64,000 nt of DNA from Aurantiacibacter sp. D1-12 (GCF_028858515.1 NZ_JAPJZJ010000001.1:372001-436000); one strand, 5' to 3'. Shown: positions 26,041 through 35,140, counted from the stretch's first letter. Numbers and translations are program-made. Notes: generated from the sequence alone by a model not told the origin.

Positions 26041-26682
26041 ATGCAACATCTGATCAAACGCCGCACCGGTCCGCATGCCGCAGACAAGAGCATGACGCTG
26101 GCTGAACGCCTCGCCGCGAACCGCAAGGCCTCGCAGGACGTGGCCGCCGAAGAGATGCTGGAGGAAGCGGTTGAGGTAGAAGCACCCGAAGACGTGCTTG
26201 AGCTGACCGATCTCGCACCTGAGCCGATAGCCGACGAGCAGCCGACCGATCCGACCGAAGCGATTGTCCAGGCGGCCAAGGCCGCGCGCGATGGCTCTGC
26301 CAAACCCGCAGCTTCAGGCAGGACCTGCCTTGTCGTCGATGACAGCCGCGTGATCCGCAAGGTTGCCAGCAGCATCGCAACCGGGCTTGGTTTCATAGTT
26401 GTCGAAGCCGAGAACGGCGAGGAAGCGCTTGTCCGCTGCAAGGCCGCGATGCCCGATCTTGTGCTGACCGATTGGGACATGCCGGTGATGGACGGCCCGA
26501 CGTTCGTTTCCTCCTTGCGAGAGCTTCCCGGTGCGAGTGCGGTCAAAGTCGTCTTCTGCACCTCAAAGGGCGAAGCAGACGATATTCACAAGGGTATCGG
26601 CTCTGGCGCAGACGACTACGTGGTGAAGCCGTTTAACGATGCGACCCTGACGCCAAAGCTGCGCAAGCTCGGCGTTATCTGA
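26041..26682 (+). CDS. Response regulator with N-terminal extension
   Basis: 213 residues. Residues 1-90 are an acidic, Ala/Glu/Pro-rich low-complexity extension that begins with a basic patch (LIKRRTGPH). Residues 94-213 form a CheY-like receiver with CLVVDDS, phospho-acceptor Asp144 (VLTDWDMP), CTSKGEAD and the Lys in VVKPFND. There is no output domain. Such stand-alone receivers with an extension may work in motility or stress phosphorelays by protein contact. The stop overlaps the convergent era stop by 8 bases. The N-terminal extension may be disordered. Confidence 0.88.
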   Translation: MQHLIKRRTGPHAADKSMTLAERLAANRKASQDVAAEEMLEEAVEVEAPEDVLELTDLAPEPIADEQPTDPTEAIVQAAKAARDGSAKPAASGRTCLVVDDSRVIRKVASSIATGLGFIVVEAENGEEALVRCKAAMPDLVLTDWDMPVMDGPTFVSSLRELPGASAVKVVFCTSKGEADDIHKGIGSGADDYVVKPFNDATLTPKLRKLGVI

Positions 26683-27577
26683 CCCAGTCGAGCCCCATCT
26701 CCTCGTAGACCTCGCGGTTTTCGGACCAGCGATCGTCCACCTTCACGTGGAGGAAGAGGTGGACTTTCTGGCCCAGGATTGCTGACAGTTCCTTCCGCGC
26801 TTCCTCGCCGATCTCCTTGATCCGGCGACCCTGTTTGCCCAGCACGATGGGCTTCTGGCTGTCGCGCGCGATCACGATCTGCTGGCGGATCTCGACCGAG
26901 CCGTCTTCGCGCTGCTCGTAGCTCTCAGGGCGTACTGCGGCATCGTAGGGCAGTTCCTCATGCAGCTGGCGGTAAAGCTGTTCGCGCGTCACTTCGGCGG
27001 CGAGCAGGCGTTCGGAAGCGTCCGACACCTGGTCTTCTGGATAGTGCCACGGTCCCTCCGGCATCATCGCGGCGAGCCGTTCTTTCAGTTCTGGCACGCC
27101 ATCGCCGGTGAGGGCAGAGACGAAGTAGACCTCACCGAACTCGGCGATCTGAGTCAGCTCCTGTGCCAGCGCGAGCAGCGGCTCTTTTTTGCTCACATCG
27201 ACCTTGTTCAAGACGAGGATCTTGCGTTCGGGGCGGTCTTTCAGGCTTTCCAGCAGCGGCATCAGCTCGTGCCGACGCTGCTTTACGGGATCGACCACCA
27301 GCAGCACCGCATCAGCCGCGGTCGTGCCTTCCCATGCCGCGCTCACCATTGCGCGATCGAGCCGGCGTTTGGGTTCGAAGATGCCGGGCGTATCGACCAG
27401 CAAGATCTGCACGTCATCGTGCAATGCAATGCCGAGCAGGCGTGCGCGCGTCGTCTGCGCCTTGGCGGAGGTGATCGCGACCTTCTGACCAACGAGCTGG
27501 TTCACCAACGTGCTCTTGCCCGCATTGGGAGCGCCGATCACGGCGACGAGGCCGCATTTGGTTTCGGCTTCGCTCAT
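26675..27577 (-). CDS. era: GTPase Era
   Basis: A 300-residue GTPase for 16S rRNA maturation and 30S assembly. The G1 loop is GAPNAGKSTLV, G3 DTPGIF and G4 NKVD; the C-terminal KH domain (about 200-300) has VIARDSQKPIVLGKQGRRIKEIG. The ATG overlaps the rnc stop by 4 bases, so lepB-rnc-era form one coupled operon. The stop overlaps that of the convergent response regulator. Confidence 0.97.
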   Translation of the reverse strand: MSEAETKCGLVAVIGAPNAGKSTLVNQLVGQKVAITSAKAQTTRARLLGIALHDDVQILLVDTPGIFEPKRRLDRAMVSAAWEGTTAADAVLLVVDPVKQRRHELMPLLESLKDRPERKILVLNKVDVSKKEPLLALAQELTQIAEFGEVYFVSALTGDGVPELKERLAAMMPEGPWHYPEDQVSDASERLLAAEVTREQLYRQLHEELPYDAAVRPESYEQREDGSVEIRQQIVIARDSQKPIVLGKQGRRIKEIGEEARKELSAILGQKVHLFLHVKVDDRWSENREVYEEMGLDWVR

Positions 27578-28245
27578 CCGAACTTCTCCATGAACAGCTT
27601 GGCCGCCTCTGTCTCCGCATCGCGCTTACCGCTGGCAGTCGCTTCAACCTCGCCGACCTTATGCACGCTCACCCGCACGGTGAACTTGCGCGCATGGTCT
27701 GGGCCCTGGATGTCGACGACTTCGTAGTCTGGCGGCCTACGGTCATTGCCTGCGGCCCATTCCTGCAGCGCGCTCTTGGGATGCTTGCTCTGCCCGGTCT
27801 TGCCCTTCAGTGCGCCGTCCCACAGTTGCCGGATCAGCGCTTGCGTAGCGTCAAAGCCGTTTTCGAGGAAGCTCGCGCCCAGCAACGATTCCATCACATC
27901 GCCCAGCACGTTGTCGCTGTCGTGCGCGCCGTCCTCGCGGGCTTGCTTGCCCATGATGACATGCGGGGAGATGCCGATTTCGCGCGCGCGGTCGGCGCAG
28001 GCCTGCTTGCTCACCAGAGCGTTGAGGCGTTGCGCCATGCGGCCTTCATCGCTGCGGCCGTTTTCGAACAGGTAGTGCGCGATGGTGAGGCCAAGCACGC
28101 GGTCACCCAGGAACTCGAGCCGCTGGTAATCGCGAGCCTCGCCAGTGCTGCCGTGGGTCAACGCTTCGCGCCAAAGACCTTCGTCGCGCACGGTGAAGCC
28201 GGTCTGCTCCAGCCAGCCGCGCGTATCGCCATTCAATGCACTCAA
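27574..28245 (-). CDS. rnc: Ribonuclease III
   Basis: 223 residues, with a TTG start at 28245 that overlaps the lepB stop (TTGA); longer frames would run antiparallel inside lepB. The catalytic signature is LEFLGDRVLGL (near residues 37-47) with the later Asp and Glu of DVMESLLGA. A dsRNA-binding domain occupies the last 70 residues (PKSALQEWAAG, YEVVDIQGPDHARKFTVRV). It processes rRNA and other double-stranded RNA. lepB, rnc and era overlap at every junction. Confidence 0.95.
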   Translation of the reverse strand: MSALNGDTRGWLEQTGFTVRDEGLWREALTHGSTGEARDYQRLEFLGDRVLGLTIAHYLFENGRSDEGRMAQRLNALVSKQACADRAREIGISPHVIMGKQAREDGAHDSDNVLGDVMESLLGASFLENGFDATQALIRQLWDGALKGKTGQSKHPKSALQEWAAGNDRRPPDYEVVDIQGPDHARKFTVRVSVHKVGEVEATASGKRDAETEAAKLFMEKFG

Positions 28246-29090
28246 ATGCCGTCCCCGATGCGGCTCCAACGGGCGGCAGTGAACCACGTCCACGGGAGCG
28301 CCCATTCGGCATGGCCATCGGTGGACCAGTACATGAAGCTCGCTTCGGCGACGAGGTTGTCCTGCGGGACAAGGCCGATGCCGCGGTTGGGCTCTGCCGG
28401 GAAACGGCTGTCGAGCGAGTTGTCGCGGTTGTCGCCCATCAGAAACAGCATGCCTTCGGACACGATCACGGGTGCGGTGTTGTCCTGCCCGGTCACACCA
28501 AGGTCGATGATGTTGTACGAGACGCCACCGGGCAGTGTTTCGCGGAACTGGGTGTAGGTGCACATGCGTTCGCCATCGGGCGAGGTGCTGGCCATGCCGC
28601 GGCAGCCTTCACCGGGGCGCACAGGGATCACGAAGTCCTCGATCCGCTCCATGCCGACAGGTTCACCGTTCAGGTTGAGTACGCCATCGACCATCTGCAC
28701 CGTGTCACCAGGGACGCCGATCACGCGCTTGATGTAGTCCGATTCGTCGATTGGGTGCTTGAAGATCACGATATCGCCGCGATCAGGTTGGCTGGCGAGG
28801 AAGCGGCCATCGCCAACGTCGATGTCGAACGGCAGCGAATAGCGCGAATAGCCGTAGGACCACTTCTGGCTGAACAGGTAATCCCCCACCAGCAGGCGGG
28901 GCATCATGCTCTCGGACGGTATGTTGAAGCTGGTGAAGAAGAAGGTGCGGAAGATCAGCACCACGATCACCAGTTTGACCAGGAACCAGCCGAAGCTGCC
29001 CCAGCTCTCTTCTTTCACGTCCTTCTCGTCCGCCTTTGCCTTGGGGGCATCGGCGGGCTCGTCGATCTCTCTGATATGCTCTTCACTCAT
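28242..29090 (-). CDS. lepB: Signal peptidase I
   Basis: 282 residues. An acidic, charged cytoplasmic tail (1-35) precedes one membrane anchor (about 36-54). The catalytic dyad is Ser61 (NIPSESMMP) and Lys121 (DYIKRVIG); later motifs include MGDNRDNSLDSR and RGIGLVP. It removes signal peptides from exported proteins, its active site in the periplasm. It is first in the lepB-rnc-era operon and is divergent from pgi, with an identical 20-bp double repeat in the intervening gap. Confidence 0.97.
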   Translation of the reverse strand: MSEEHIREIDEPADAPKAKADEKDVKEESWGSFGWFLVKLVIVVLIFRTFFFTSFNIPSESMMPRLLVGDYLFSQKWSYGYSRYSLPFDIDVGDGRFLASQPDRGDIVIFKHPIDESDYIKRVIGVPGDTVQMVDGVLNLNGEPVGMERIEDFVIPVRPGEGCRGMASTSPDGERMCTYTQFRETLPGGVSYNIIDLGVTGQDNTAPVIVSEGMLFLMGDNRDNSLDSRFPAEPNRGIGLVPQDNLVAEASFMYWSTDGHAEWALPWTWFTAARWSRIGDGI

Positions 29091-29181
29091 CGCTGCAGAG
29101 CCTTGTTGCGCCGCGCCGCGAAGGTCAAGCGTGGTGATCGTTTTGACCGTGTTTTCCGGCGCTTTTCAACGCCCACGGGGG

Positions 29182-29201
29182 AACCTGTTACACCTGTTAC
29201 A
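29182..29201 (-). repeat. Double TGTAACAGG repeat, copy B
   Basis: The exact reverse complement of the motif at 12014-12033, between divergent lepB and pgi. It lies 92 bases from the lepB ATG and 131 from the pgi start. The shared flank (GGAC two bases upstream on the minus strand) supports common recognition. Its factor is unknown. Confidence 0.6.
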
Positions 29202-29332
29202 CAGTCCTGGGGCAAATTCTGCCGCTCCGCGTCGGGCAGTCTGAAAAGTGCCATCGTGCATAGGTATTTGCGGTTTGCAATCATGGCCGAAGCGCCTAGC
29301 GATAGAGCGATATTGTAGGAAAGGATTTCCCG

Positions 29333-30853
29333 TTGACCCTCAGCCGCGATGACGCCTGGAAGAAAATTGCTCTCCACCCTGATCCCACCCTGGAAGAGCT
29401 GTTTGCCGCCGATGCAGATCGCGTGGACAAGCTGGCGACACGGTTGGAGCTGACGGCAGACGGGCTGGGCGTGCTGTTCGACTGGTCGAAAACGCACCTG
29501 ACCGATGACCTGCTGGCCGATTTCGAGGCCCTTGCCGAAGCAAGCGACTTCGATGGAATGCGCGACAAGCTGTTCGCAGGCGAAGTGGTCAACCCGACCG
29601 AAGGTCGCGCCGCCGAACATTCGGCACTGCGCGGCGTGGGCAAGGAAAGCTCGATCGAAGAAGCAGAGGCCTTGCGCGAACGCATGCGGCTGCTCGTCGG
29701 CGCGCTGCACGAAGGCGCATTTGGCGAGATCAAGCACCTGATCCACGTCGGCATCGGCGGCAGCGCGCTAGGGCCGGACTTGGCAGTGGACGCCCTCGCG
29801 CGCGACCTGCCGCTGGTGGATGTGCATGTTGTTTCCAACATTGACGGTGTGGCGCTGGAAGAGGCGTTTGAGGCCTGCGATCCCGCGACGACCTTCATCG
29901 CGGTCGCCTCCAAGACTTTTACCACGATCGAGACGATGACCAACGCCCAGAGCGCGCTCAAGTGGCTCGCGGACAATGGCGTCGCCGATGCCTCGGGCCG
30001 CGTAATTGCGCTCACCGCCGCGCCCGAAAAGGCGGTGGAATGGGGTATCGACGAAACGCGCATTCTACCCTTCGCCGAAAGCGTTGGCGGGCGCTACTCG
30101 TTGTGGTCCTCCATAGGTTTCCCCGTTGCGGTGGCCGTGGGCTGGGAAGATTTTCAGGCGATGCTCGACGGTGCAGCGCGCGTGGACGAGCACTTTCGCG
30201 ACGTGAACGGGCGCGACAACCTACCGCTGTGCGCGGCCTTCGCCGATCTGCTCTATGCTCGTATCAAGGGCGCGCAGACCCGCGCCGTGTTCGCCTATGA
30301 TGAGCGGCTGCGGCTGCTGCCCGATTACCTCCAGCAGCTGGAAATGGAATCGAACGGCAAGAGCGTGACGGTCGATGGCTCACCCAGCGGCCCGACCGCG
30401 CCGATCACATGGGGCGGGGTAGGCACCGACGCGCAACACGCGGTGTTCCAGCTGCTCCACCAAGGCACGCATCTGGTGCCGATAGACTTCATCGCCAGCA
30501 TTGAAGCGGGCGACACGCTCGACGCCGCGCACCACACGATCCTGCTGATGAACTGCTTCGCCCAAGGCGCGGCCCTTATGGCAGGCAAAAGCTCGGACGA
30601 TCCGCACCGCTGCTACGCTGGCAACCGTCCCTCCGCGACGATCCTGTGCGACGATATCGACGCGACGACCTTCGGCGCGCTGATCGCCTTCCACGAACAC
30701 CGCACCTTCGCGAACGCCGTGCTGATGGACATCAACCCCTTCGACCAGTTCGGCGTCGAACTGGGCAAGGAAATCGCGAAGAAGATCGAAAAGGGTGGCG
30801 AGCGGTTCGATGCAAGCACCGAGGCGCTACTTAAGGCGGCCGGGGTGGGGTGA
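29333..30853 (+). CDS. pgi: Glucose-6-phosphate isomerase
   Basis: 506 residues from a TTG with an AGGAAAGGA ribosome site upstream; no ATG precedes it in frame nearby. HVGIGGSALGP, SKTFTTIETMTNA, GGRYSLWSS and PAPITWG-like (PTAPITWGG) segments are PGI signatures, and the His/Glu catalytic region is YLQQLEMESNGK. It interconverts glucose-6-phosphate and fructose-6-phosphate. The gene is monocistronic in appearance. Confidence 0.96.
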   Translation: MTLSRDDAWKKIALHPDPTLEELFAADADRVDKLATRLELTADGLGVLFDWSKTHLTDDLLADFEALAEASDFDGMRDKLFAGEVVNPTEGRAAEHSALRGVGKESSIEEAEALRERMRLLVGALHEGAFGEIKHLIHVGIGGSALGPDLAVDALARDLPLVDVHVVSNIDGVALEEAFEACDPATTFIAVASKTFTTIETMTNAQSALKWLADNGVADASGRVIALTAAPEKAVEWGIDETRILPFAESVGGRYSLWSSIGFPVAVAVGWEDFQAMLDGAARVDEHFRDVNGRDNLPLCAAFADLLYARIKGAQTRAVFAYDERLRLLPDYLQQLEMESNGKSVTVDGSPSGPTAPITWGGVGTDAQHAVFQLLHQGTHLVPIDFIASIEAGDTLDAAHHTILLMNCFAQGAALMAGKSSDDPHRCYAGNRPSATILCDDIDATTFGALIAFHEHRTFANAVLMDINPFDQFGVELGKEIAKKIEKGGERFDASTEALLKAAGVG

Positions 30854-30965
30854 GCCAGCGTATGCTCGATTACAACTTTGTAATCTTGAGCGTATTTGGC
30901 GCCAAAAATTTGACTTCTCGCACACATCTGCAAGGCTCTCCCTCAGAGCAATTCTGAGGGGGAAA

Positions 30966-31325
30966 TTGCGAAGAACTGTTGCCTTTCTGGCGCTTATCGG
31001 CGCCCATGCGTTTTGTTCAGGCTGCACTGTCGTGCGCGTTGAAGGAGCGCAGGCGACAACATCTGTCGGCTTTGGCGTGACCGAGCTTTCCCCTCAAACA
31101 GATGCTGATGTGATTGCTTATCGGCTGACCGGCTTTGGCCTCGTGCCCGGTTTGGACAGCACGACGTTGGGCTACCGCTCGGAAGAAGTAGTGATTGTGC
31201 TCGACCAGTCGGCCTGCAGCGTGGTGATTTTTGAAGCTACTGATGAGCAAATAGAATTACTGGAAGAGGCGTTTGGAGAAAGTTCAGGCAAAAGTTCAAT
31301 TTGTTATTTGGGGGGTGAAGAATGA
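30966..31325 (+). CDS. Small putative lipoprotein (first of an overlapping pair)
   Basis: About 119 residues from the TTG at 30966, preceded by AGGGGG. The N-terminus (RRTVAFLALIGAHAFCSGC) has a basic start, a hydrophobic core and a CSGC lipobox-like end, so a lipoprotein is likely. The mature part has YRLTGFGLVP, LGYRSEEVV and a DQSACSVVIFEATD segment with one Cys that may pair with another near the C-terminus. I cannot name a family. The stop overlaps the next start by 4 bases. AT-richer than its neighbours, so it may be acquired. A longer start in the preceding frame overlaps pgi and is not credible. Confidence 0.65.
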   Translation: MRRTVAFLALIGAHAFCSGCTVVRVEGAQATTSVGFGVTELSPQTDADVIAYRLTGFGLVPGLDSTTLGYRSEEVVIVLDQSACSVVIFEATDEQIELLEEAFGESSGKSSICYLGGEE

Positions 31326-32134
31326 AAAAGCTGGCGATTGTTGCGATATTGGTGGTGCTGGGTGGATGCCAATCGATTGAATCCGTTCCGCTCGTTTACG
31401 TGTCTTCGAACAAGGTTGGCGTAGATGTTTCTGTTGGCACGGCAGATAGCCCAGGTGCCAATCTTACGATTGGGGCAAATACGACTGACGCGGCATATGT
31501 TCCCGTAGCTGTCGCGCGGAACTGCAATTCTGTAAATGGGACAACAAACTCGGGCTGCGAATCCTTTGGGTCCGATATCATGCGGCTATATGGTGGTTCG
31601 TCCCCTGTAACGAGGCTCGAAGACTCGCTTGCTCAGATTGCAGGCGATAACGGCCAGATCAGCGGCATTCCCGTAGAAAAGCTGCTTGCAGGATTTTCCG
31701 ACACCGATTCCGATCGAAGTGATGCACTTTCGGTTTTCGGAAGTTTCGAAGCTCGTGTCGGAGGCAACGCCGGCGCTCAGAACAGTGCAGGTGCCAGCCT
31801 GGGCTTTGGTAAGCTATTTGCCACAGGTGTGGCTGCGCAGAACCTGTCAGTCGGAGTGGACGATGTGGCTGTTGCACGCGCAGGAGCCAATTGCCTTGTC
31901 AGTATGAACTCAATCCTTTCGGGCCTTCCTGAAGCGGAACGAACCGCCGGTGTTGTAAGCGCACTCGCGCAAGTTTGCGGCCTTGGAGATATGGAACAAA
32001 CTGCGGGCTATGGGGGCGAAACCCCTCCAGGTACCGAAGCACAGCCTCCTGAAGGCGAAACTGAGCAGCAGCCTGAAGGCGACGCTGGTGAAGAGATCGT
32101 GCCTGATCCGGAAGAACCGAACACGCAAGTATAA
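31322..32134 (+). CDS. Putative lipoprotein of unknown function (second of pair)
   Basis: 270 residues. The signal peptide KLAIVAILVVLGGC ends in a clear lipobox (LGGC). The mature region has short beta repeats (VGVDVSVGT, NLTIGANT, AAYVPVAVAR) and later SDALSVFGSFEAR and LGFGKLFATGVAAQ segments that I remember from uncharacterised proteobacterial lipoproteins. The last 50 residues are acidic, Pro/Glu-rich low complexity. ATG overlaps the previous stop by 4 bases; both should be translated together. A GGGGGG ribosome site lies upstream. Role unknown; likely envelope-associated. Confidence 0.75.
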   Translation: MKKLAIVAILVVLGGCQSIESVPLVYVSSNKVGVDVSVGTADSPGANLTIGANTTDAAYVPVAVARNCNSVNGTTNSGCESFGSDIMRLYGGSSPVTRLEDSLAQIAGDNGQISGIPVEKLLAGFSDTDSDRSDALSVFGSFEARVGGNAGAQNSAGASLGFGKLFATGVAAQNLSVGVDDVAVARAGANCLVSMNSILSGLPEAERTAGVVSALAQVCGLGDMEQTAGYGGETPPGTEAQPPEGETEQQPEGDAGEEIVPDPEEPNTQV

Positions 32135-32562
32135 GACTTCTCGTTGGTTTTGAGGAGATCCTGCGCGTATTGTCGCAGGATCGACTTCAACGTCCCTTTG
32201 CGCCTTCTATTCCCAGTTGGGAGAGTTGCCATTATGGCTGTCAACTGGCTTTGCCGACCTCGTATGGGCCAGTTTCTAGAAGGTGGTCACTTGGAAATCG
32301 TCCGGCTCAGCAAGCTGTTCGGCGGAGCGGGTTAACGCTCTCGCATTGACTTTTTGCACTGCAGCATCCACATGCCCCCCATCGAAGTGTGCGCCAGCGT
32401 GAAGCGGCGGTGGTAGAAAACCATCAAGCCCCGGCAGCCCTTCGGTCCTTTTACCTGAGACTTCCCTTTTCACGCGGGTCGTTTTGACACCCGCGCCGCG
32501 CTCGGATTCCGTTTCGGATTCCGGATAGCGTGCCGCATATATTGCGAGTTTAGATACACATA
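32135..32562 (+). promoter_or_regulatory. 428-bp gene-free region upstream of rhlE with two hairpins
   Basis: No gene is supported here. At 32157-32182 a perfect 9-bp stem (GATCCTGCG/CGCAGGATC, 8-base loop) follows the lipoprotein stop but lacks a T-run. Near 32474-32497 CGCGGGT and ACCCGCG form a second stem. A GGATTCC direct repeat (about 32504-32525) precedes the rhlE leader, which is AT-richer just before the ATG. The latter half may be a long 5' leader for the helicase gene, as is usual for cold-responsive RNA helicases; this is inference. Confidence 0.35.
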
Positions 32563-34059
32563 ATGACTATCAAATTTTCCGATCTCGGCCTGTCGCAACC
32601 TGTCATGCAGGCGCTCGACATGCAGGGGTATGACACGCCGACGCCGATCCAGGCGCAGGCCATTCCGGCGGTTCTTGAAGGCCGCGACCTCCTGGGTATT
32701 GCGCAGACGGGCACGGGCAAGACCGCTGCCTTCATGCTCCCGAGCATCGATAACCTGCGCAAGGCGGACAACCAGATCCCGTTCAAGTCGTGCCGCATGC
32801 TGGTGCTTGCGCCCACGCGTGAGCTGGCCGGCCAGATCGCCCAGAGCGCCAAGGACTATGGAGCGTTGGCGGGTCTGAAAGTGCATTCCATCGTGGGCGG
32901 CACCTCGGTCAACAAGGATCGCAACAAGCTGCACCGTGGAACTGATATTCTGGTTGCGACACCGGGCCGTCTGCTCGACCTGATCGACCAGAAGGCATTC
33001 AACCTCTCCGGCCTCGAGGTGCTGGTGCTGGACGAGGCTGACCAGATGCTCGACTTGGGCTTCATCCACGCGCTGCGCCGCATTCGCGAGCTTGCCCCGG
33101 CGGATCGCCAGACACTGTTCTTCAGCGCGACCATGCCGAAGCAAATCAAGGAACTGGTCTCCGGCTATTGCAACAATCCGGTGCAGGTGAGCGTAACGCC
33201 CGAAAGCACGACGGCGGAGCGGATCGACCAGTACCTGTTTATGGTGCAGGCGAACGAGAAGCAGTCGCTGCTCGAAATGATCCTTTCGGGCCGCCATCCG
33301 GTCCCGGGCGAGTTTGAGCGTGTACTCATCTTCACGCGCACCAAGCATGGTGCGGACCGCGTCGTGAAGAAACTTGGCCAGGTCGGCATCGCTGCGAACG
33401 CCATTCACGGCAACAAGAGCCAGCCGCAGCGCCAGCGCGCGCTCGACGAGTTCAAGCGTGCCAAGGTGCCTGTTCTGGTGGCGACCGATGTGGCTGCACG
33501 CGGGATCGACATTCCCGGCGTCTCACACGTCATCAACTACGAGCTGCCCAACGTGCCCGAGCAGTACGTCCACCGCATTGGCCGCACCGCGCGTGCGGGT
33601 GCTGATGGCGTGGCGATTGCATTCTGTGCCGAGGATGAGCGCGCATATCTGAAGGACATCAGCAAGCAGACCGATGCTGAGTTTGATCGCCTGCCGCTGC
33701 CGGAGAACTTCCGCGCAGTTGTCGAAGGCGTCGGCCCGACCAAGCGTGCCCACCCGAACCAGACGAAGATGAAGCGCGTTAAGCCCAAGCCGCGCGGTGC
33801 CTCTGCCGACATGCGTGGCGGAGTGAAGTCCGATGGTCCGCCGAAGAAGAAGCACCCCAATCGCAAGGGCAAGCCGAGCGGTACAGGGCAGGGTGGCAAG
33901 CCCGGCGGTCGCCCTCAAGGCAACCGTGGCGGAAAGCCTGGTGGTCGCCCCGGCGGCAAGCCCGGTGGTCGGCCTGGTGGCGGTCGTAGCTTCCAGAAAC
34001 GTCGTAGCGGTGGTGGCGGTGGCCAGCGTCGTGGCGGTGGAGCTTCGCGTCAGGGGTAA
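32563..34059 (+). CDS. rhlE: DEAD-box RNA helicase RhlE
   Basis: 498 residues. Q-motif PTPIQ, Walker A AQTGTGKT (47-54), PTREL, DEAD at 157-160, SAT and the helicase C motifs HRIGRTARAG are intact. The tail from about residue 395 is basic and Gly/Pro/Arg-rich with GKPGGRPGG repeats, as in RhlE-type helicases where it binds RNA. Likely role is ribosome assembly or mRNA turnover, often important in the cold. The DNA of the tail is a near-repeat. The adjoining 428-bp leader may regulate it. Confidence 0.95.
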   Translation: MTIKFSDLGLSQPVMQALDMQGYDTPTPIQAQAIPAVLEGRDLLGIAQTGTGKTAAFMLPSIDNLRKADNQIPFKSCRMLVLAPTRELAGQIAQSAKDYGALAGLKVHSIVGGTSVNKDRNKLHRGTDILVATPGRLLDLIDQKAFNLSGLEVLVLDEADQMLDLGFIHALRRIRELAPADRQTLFFSATMPKQIKELVSGYCNNPVQVSVTPESTTAERIDQYLFMVQANEKQSLLEMILSGRHPVPGEFERVLIFTRTKHGADRVVKKLGQVGIAANAIHGNKSQPQRQRALDEFKRAKVPVLVATDVAARGIDIPGVSHVINYELPNVPEQYVHRIGRTARAGADGVAIAFCAEDERAYLKDISKQTDAEFDRLPLPENFRAVVEGVGPTKRAHPNQTKMKRVKPKPRGASADMRGGVKSDGPPKKKHPNRKGKPSGTGQGGKPGGRPQGNRGGKPGGRPGGKPGGRPGGGRSFQKRRSGGGGGQRRGGGASRQG

Positions 34060-34111
34060 ATCGGCCTAAGGCTAGCCAAATCTTAAGCATGTCGCGCTTA
34101 GCCTCGCGCGC

Positions 34112-35140
34112 ATGATCAGAACCAAGACAACACTGGTCGTGGGCGCGGGTGCGTCTTGCGAGCTGCAATTTCCTGACGGACGGGAATTCCTGGCGCGTAT
34201 TGCGGCGGGTTTCGATTTCCAACGCCTCGGCGGACCACTCGAATCGCCCGATATCAAGGCGATGGCGGATCATATCGCTGATATCGCCAAGAAAGCCCGG
34301 GTGAAGAAAGAAGCGCTGATGGAAGCGGGTCAGGTAATCCGCTCTGCCGCGCGTATTTCCGGTTCGATCGATGCGATTCTGGAGCAGCACGGCGACAATC
34401 CGATGGTGCTGGCCGTCGGCAAGCTCGCCATCGCGCATTATACACTGGACGTAGAGCGCCAGTCTCCTCTGGGAGAAGAGCCCAAGGATCCGGGCGACCT
34501 GCCCGTGCGCGGTACCGAGAACTGGTTGTTCCAGCTGGCTCGTGCAGTGGTGAACGGTGTCCCGCGGTCAGGGGCGGAGCGGTGCTTCGACAACCTCTCT
34601 ATCATTTGCTTCAACTACGACCGTTCCATCGAGCATTACCTGCCGTGGACGCTGCACATGGCTTTCGGCATGAGCCTGACCGAAGCACGCGCTCTGGTGG
34701 CGGAGAAGCTCAAGATCATCCATCCCTACGGCACGCCCGGAAAGCTTGATTGGCAGAACGGCAAGATGCCCACGGCCGATTGGGGCGCGGAAGAGCTGGA
34801 CGATCTTCCGTCAGTGGTCGAGCAGATACACACCGTCTCAGAACGCGCCGGCCAGCGTGGTTTTCAGCGCCAGATCCTCAGCGAAGTCATGCAGGGCAAA
34901 CGGCTCGCCTTCCTCGGCTTCGGCTTCGATCCGATGAACTGCGCGATGCTGTTCGATGCTCCGTTCGAGCACAATCCCGATGTGCTGGTGACGCTGCCGC
35001 GCGCCAGCGAAACGCAGCGCGCCGCCGTGATGCGGCTGCTCAAGCGGCAGGCGGGTATCAAAGATGACAGCATGATTACCATCGAAGATCTGCGCGCATG
35101 GGAACTGATGCGCGATTACGCACCATTCCTGGAAAGCTGA
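34112..35140 (+). CDS. SIR2-like (NAD-binding fold) protein
   Basis: 342 residues. LVVGAGASCE (8-17) matches the GAGxS opening of SIR2-like domains, SIDAIL (85-90), CFNYDRS with N168-Y-D170, HPYG (204-207) and the FLGFGFDPMN motif (267-276) appear in the order of that fold. The protein lacks the zinc-ribbon cysteines of sirtuin deacetylases, like the prokaryotic SIR2 domains that hydrolyse NAD in phage defence (ThsA, DSR, Argonaute-linked). It stands alone, with housekeeping neighbours (rhlE, gor) and no visible partner. Function not established. Confidence 0.7.
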   Translation: MIRTKTTLVVGAGASCELQFPDGREFLARIAAGFDFQRLGGPLESPDIKAMADHIADIAKKARVKKEALMEAGQVIRSAARISGSIDAILEQHGDNPMVLAVGKLAIAHYTLDVERQSPLGEEPKDPGDLPVRGTENWLFQLARAVVNGVPRSGAERCFDNLSIICFNYDRSIEHYLPWTLHMAFGMSLTEARALVAEKLKIIHPYGTPGKLDWQNGKMPTADWGAEELDDLPSVVEQIHTVSERAGQRGFQRQILSEVMQGKRLAFLGFGFDPMNCAMLFDAPFEHNPDVLVTLPRASETQRAAVMRLLKRQAGIKDDSMITIEDLRAWELMRDYAPFLES

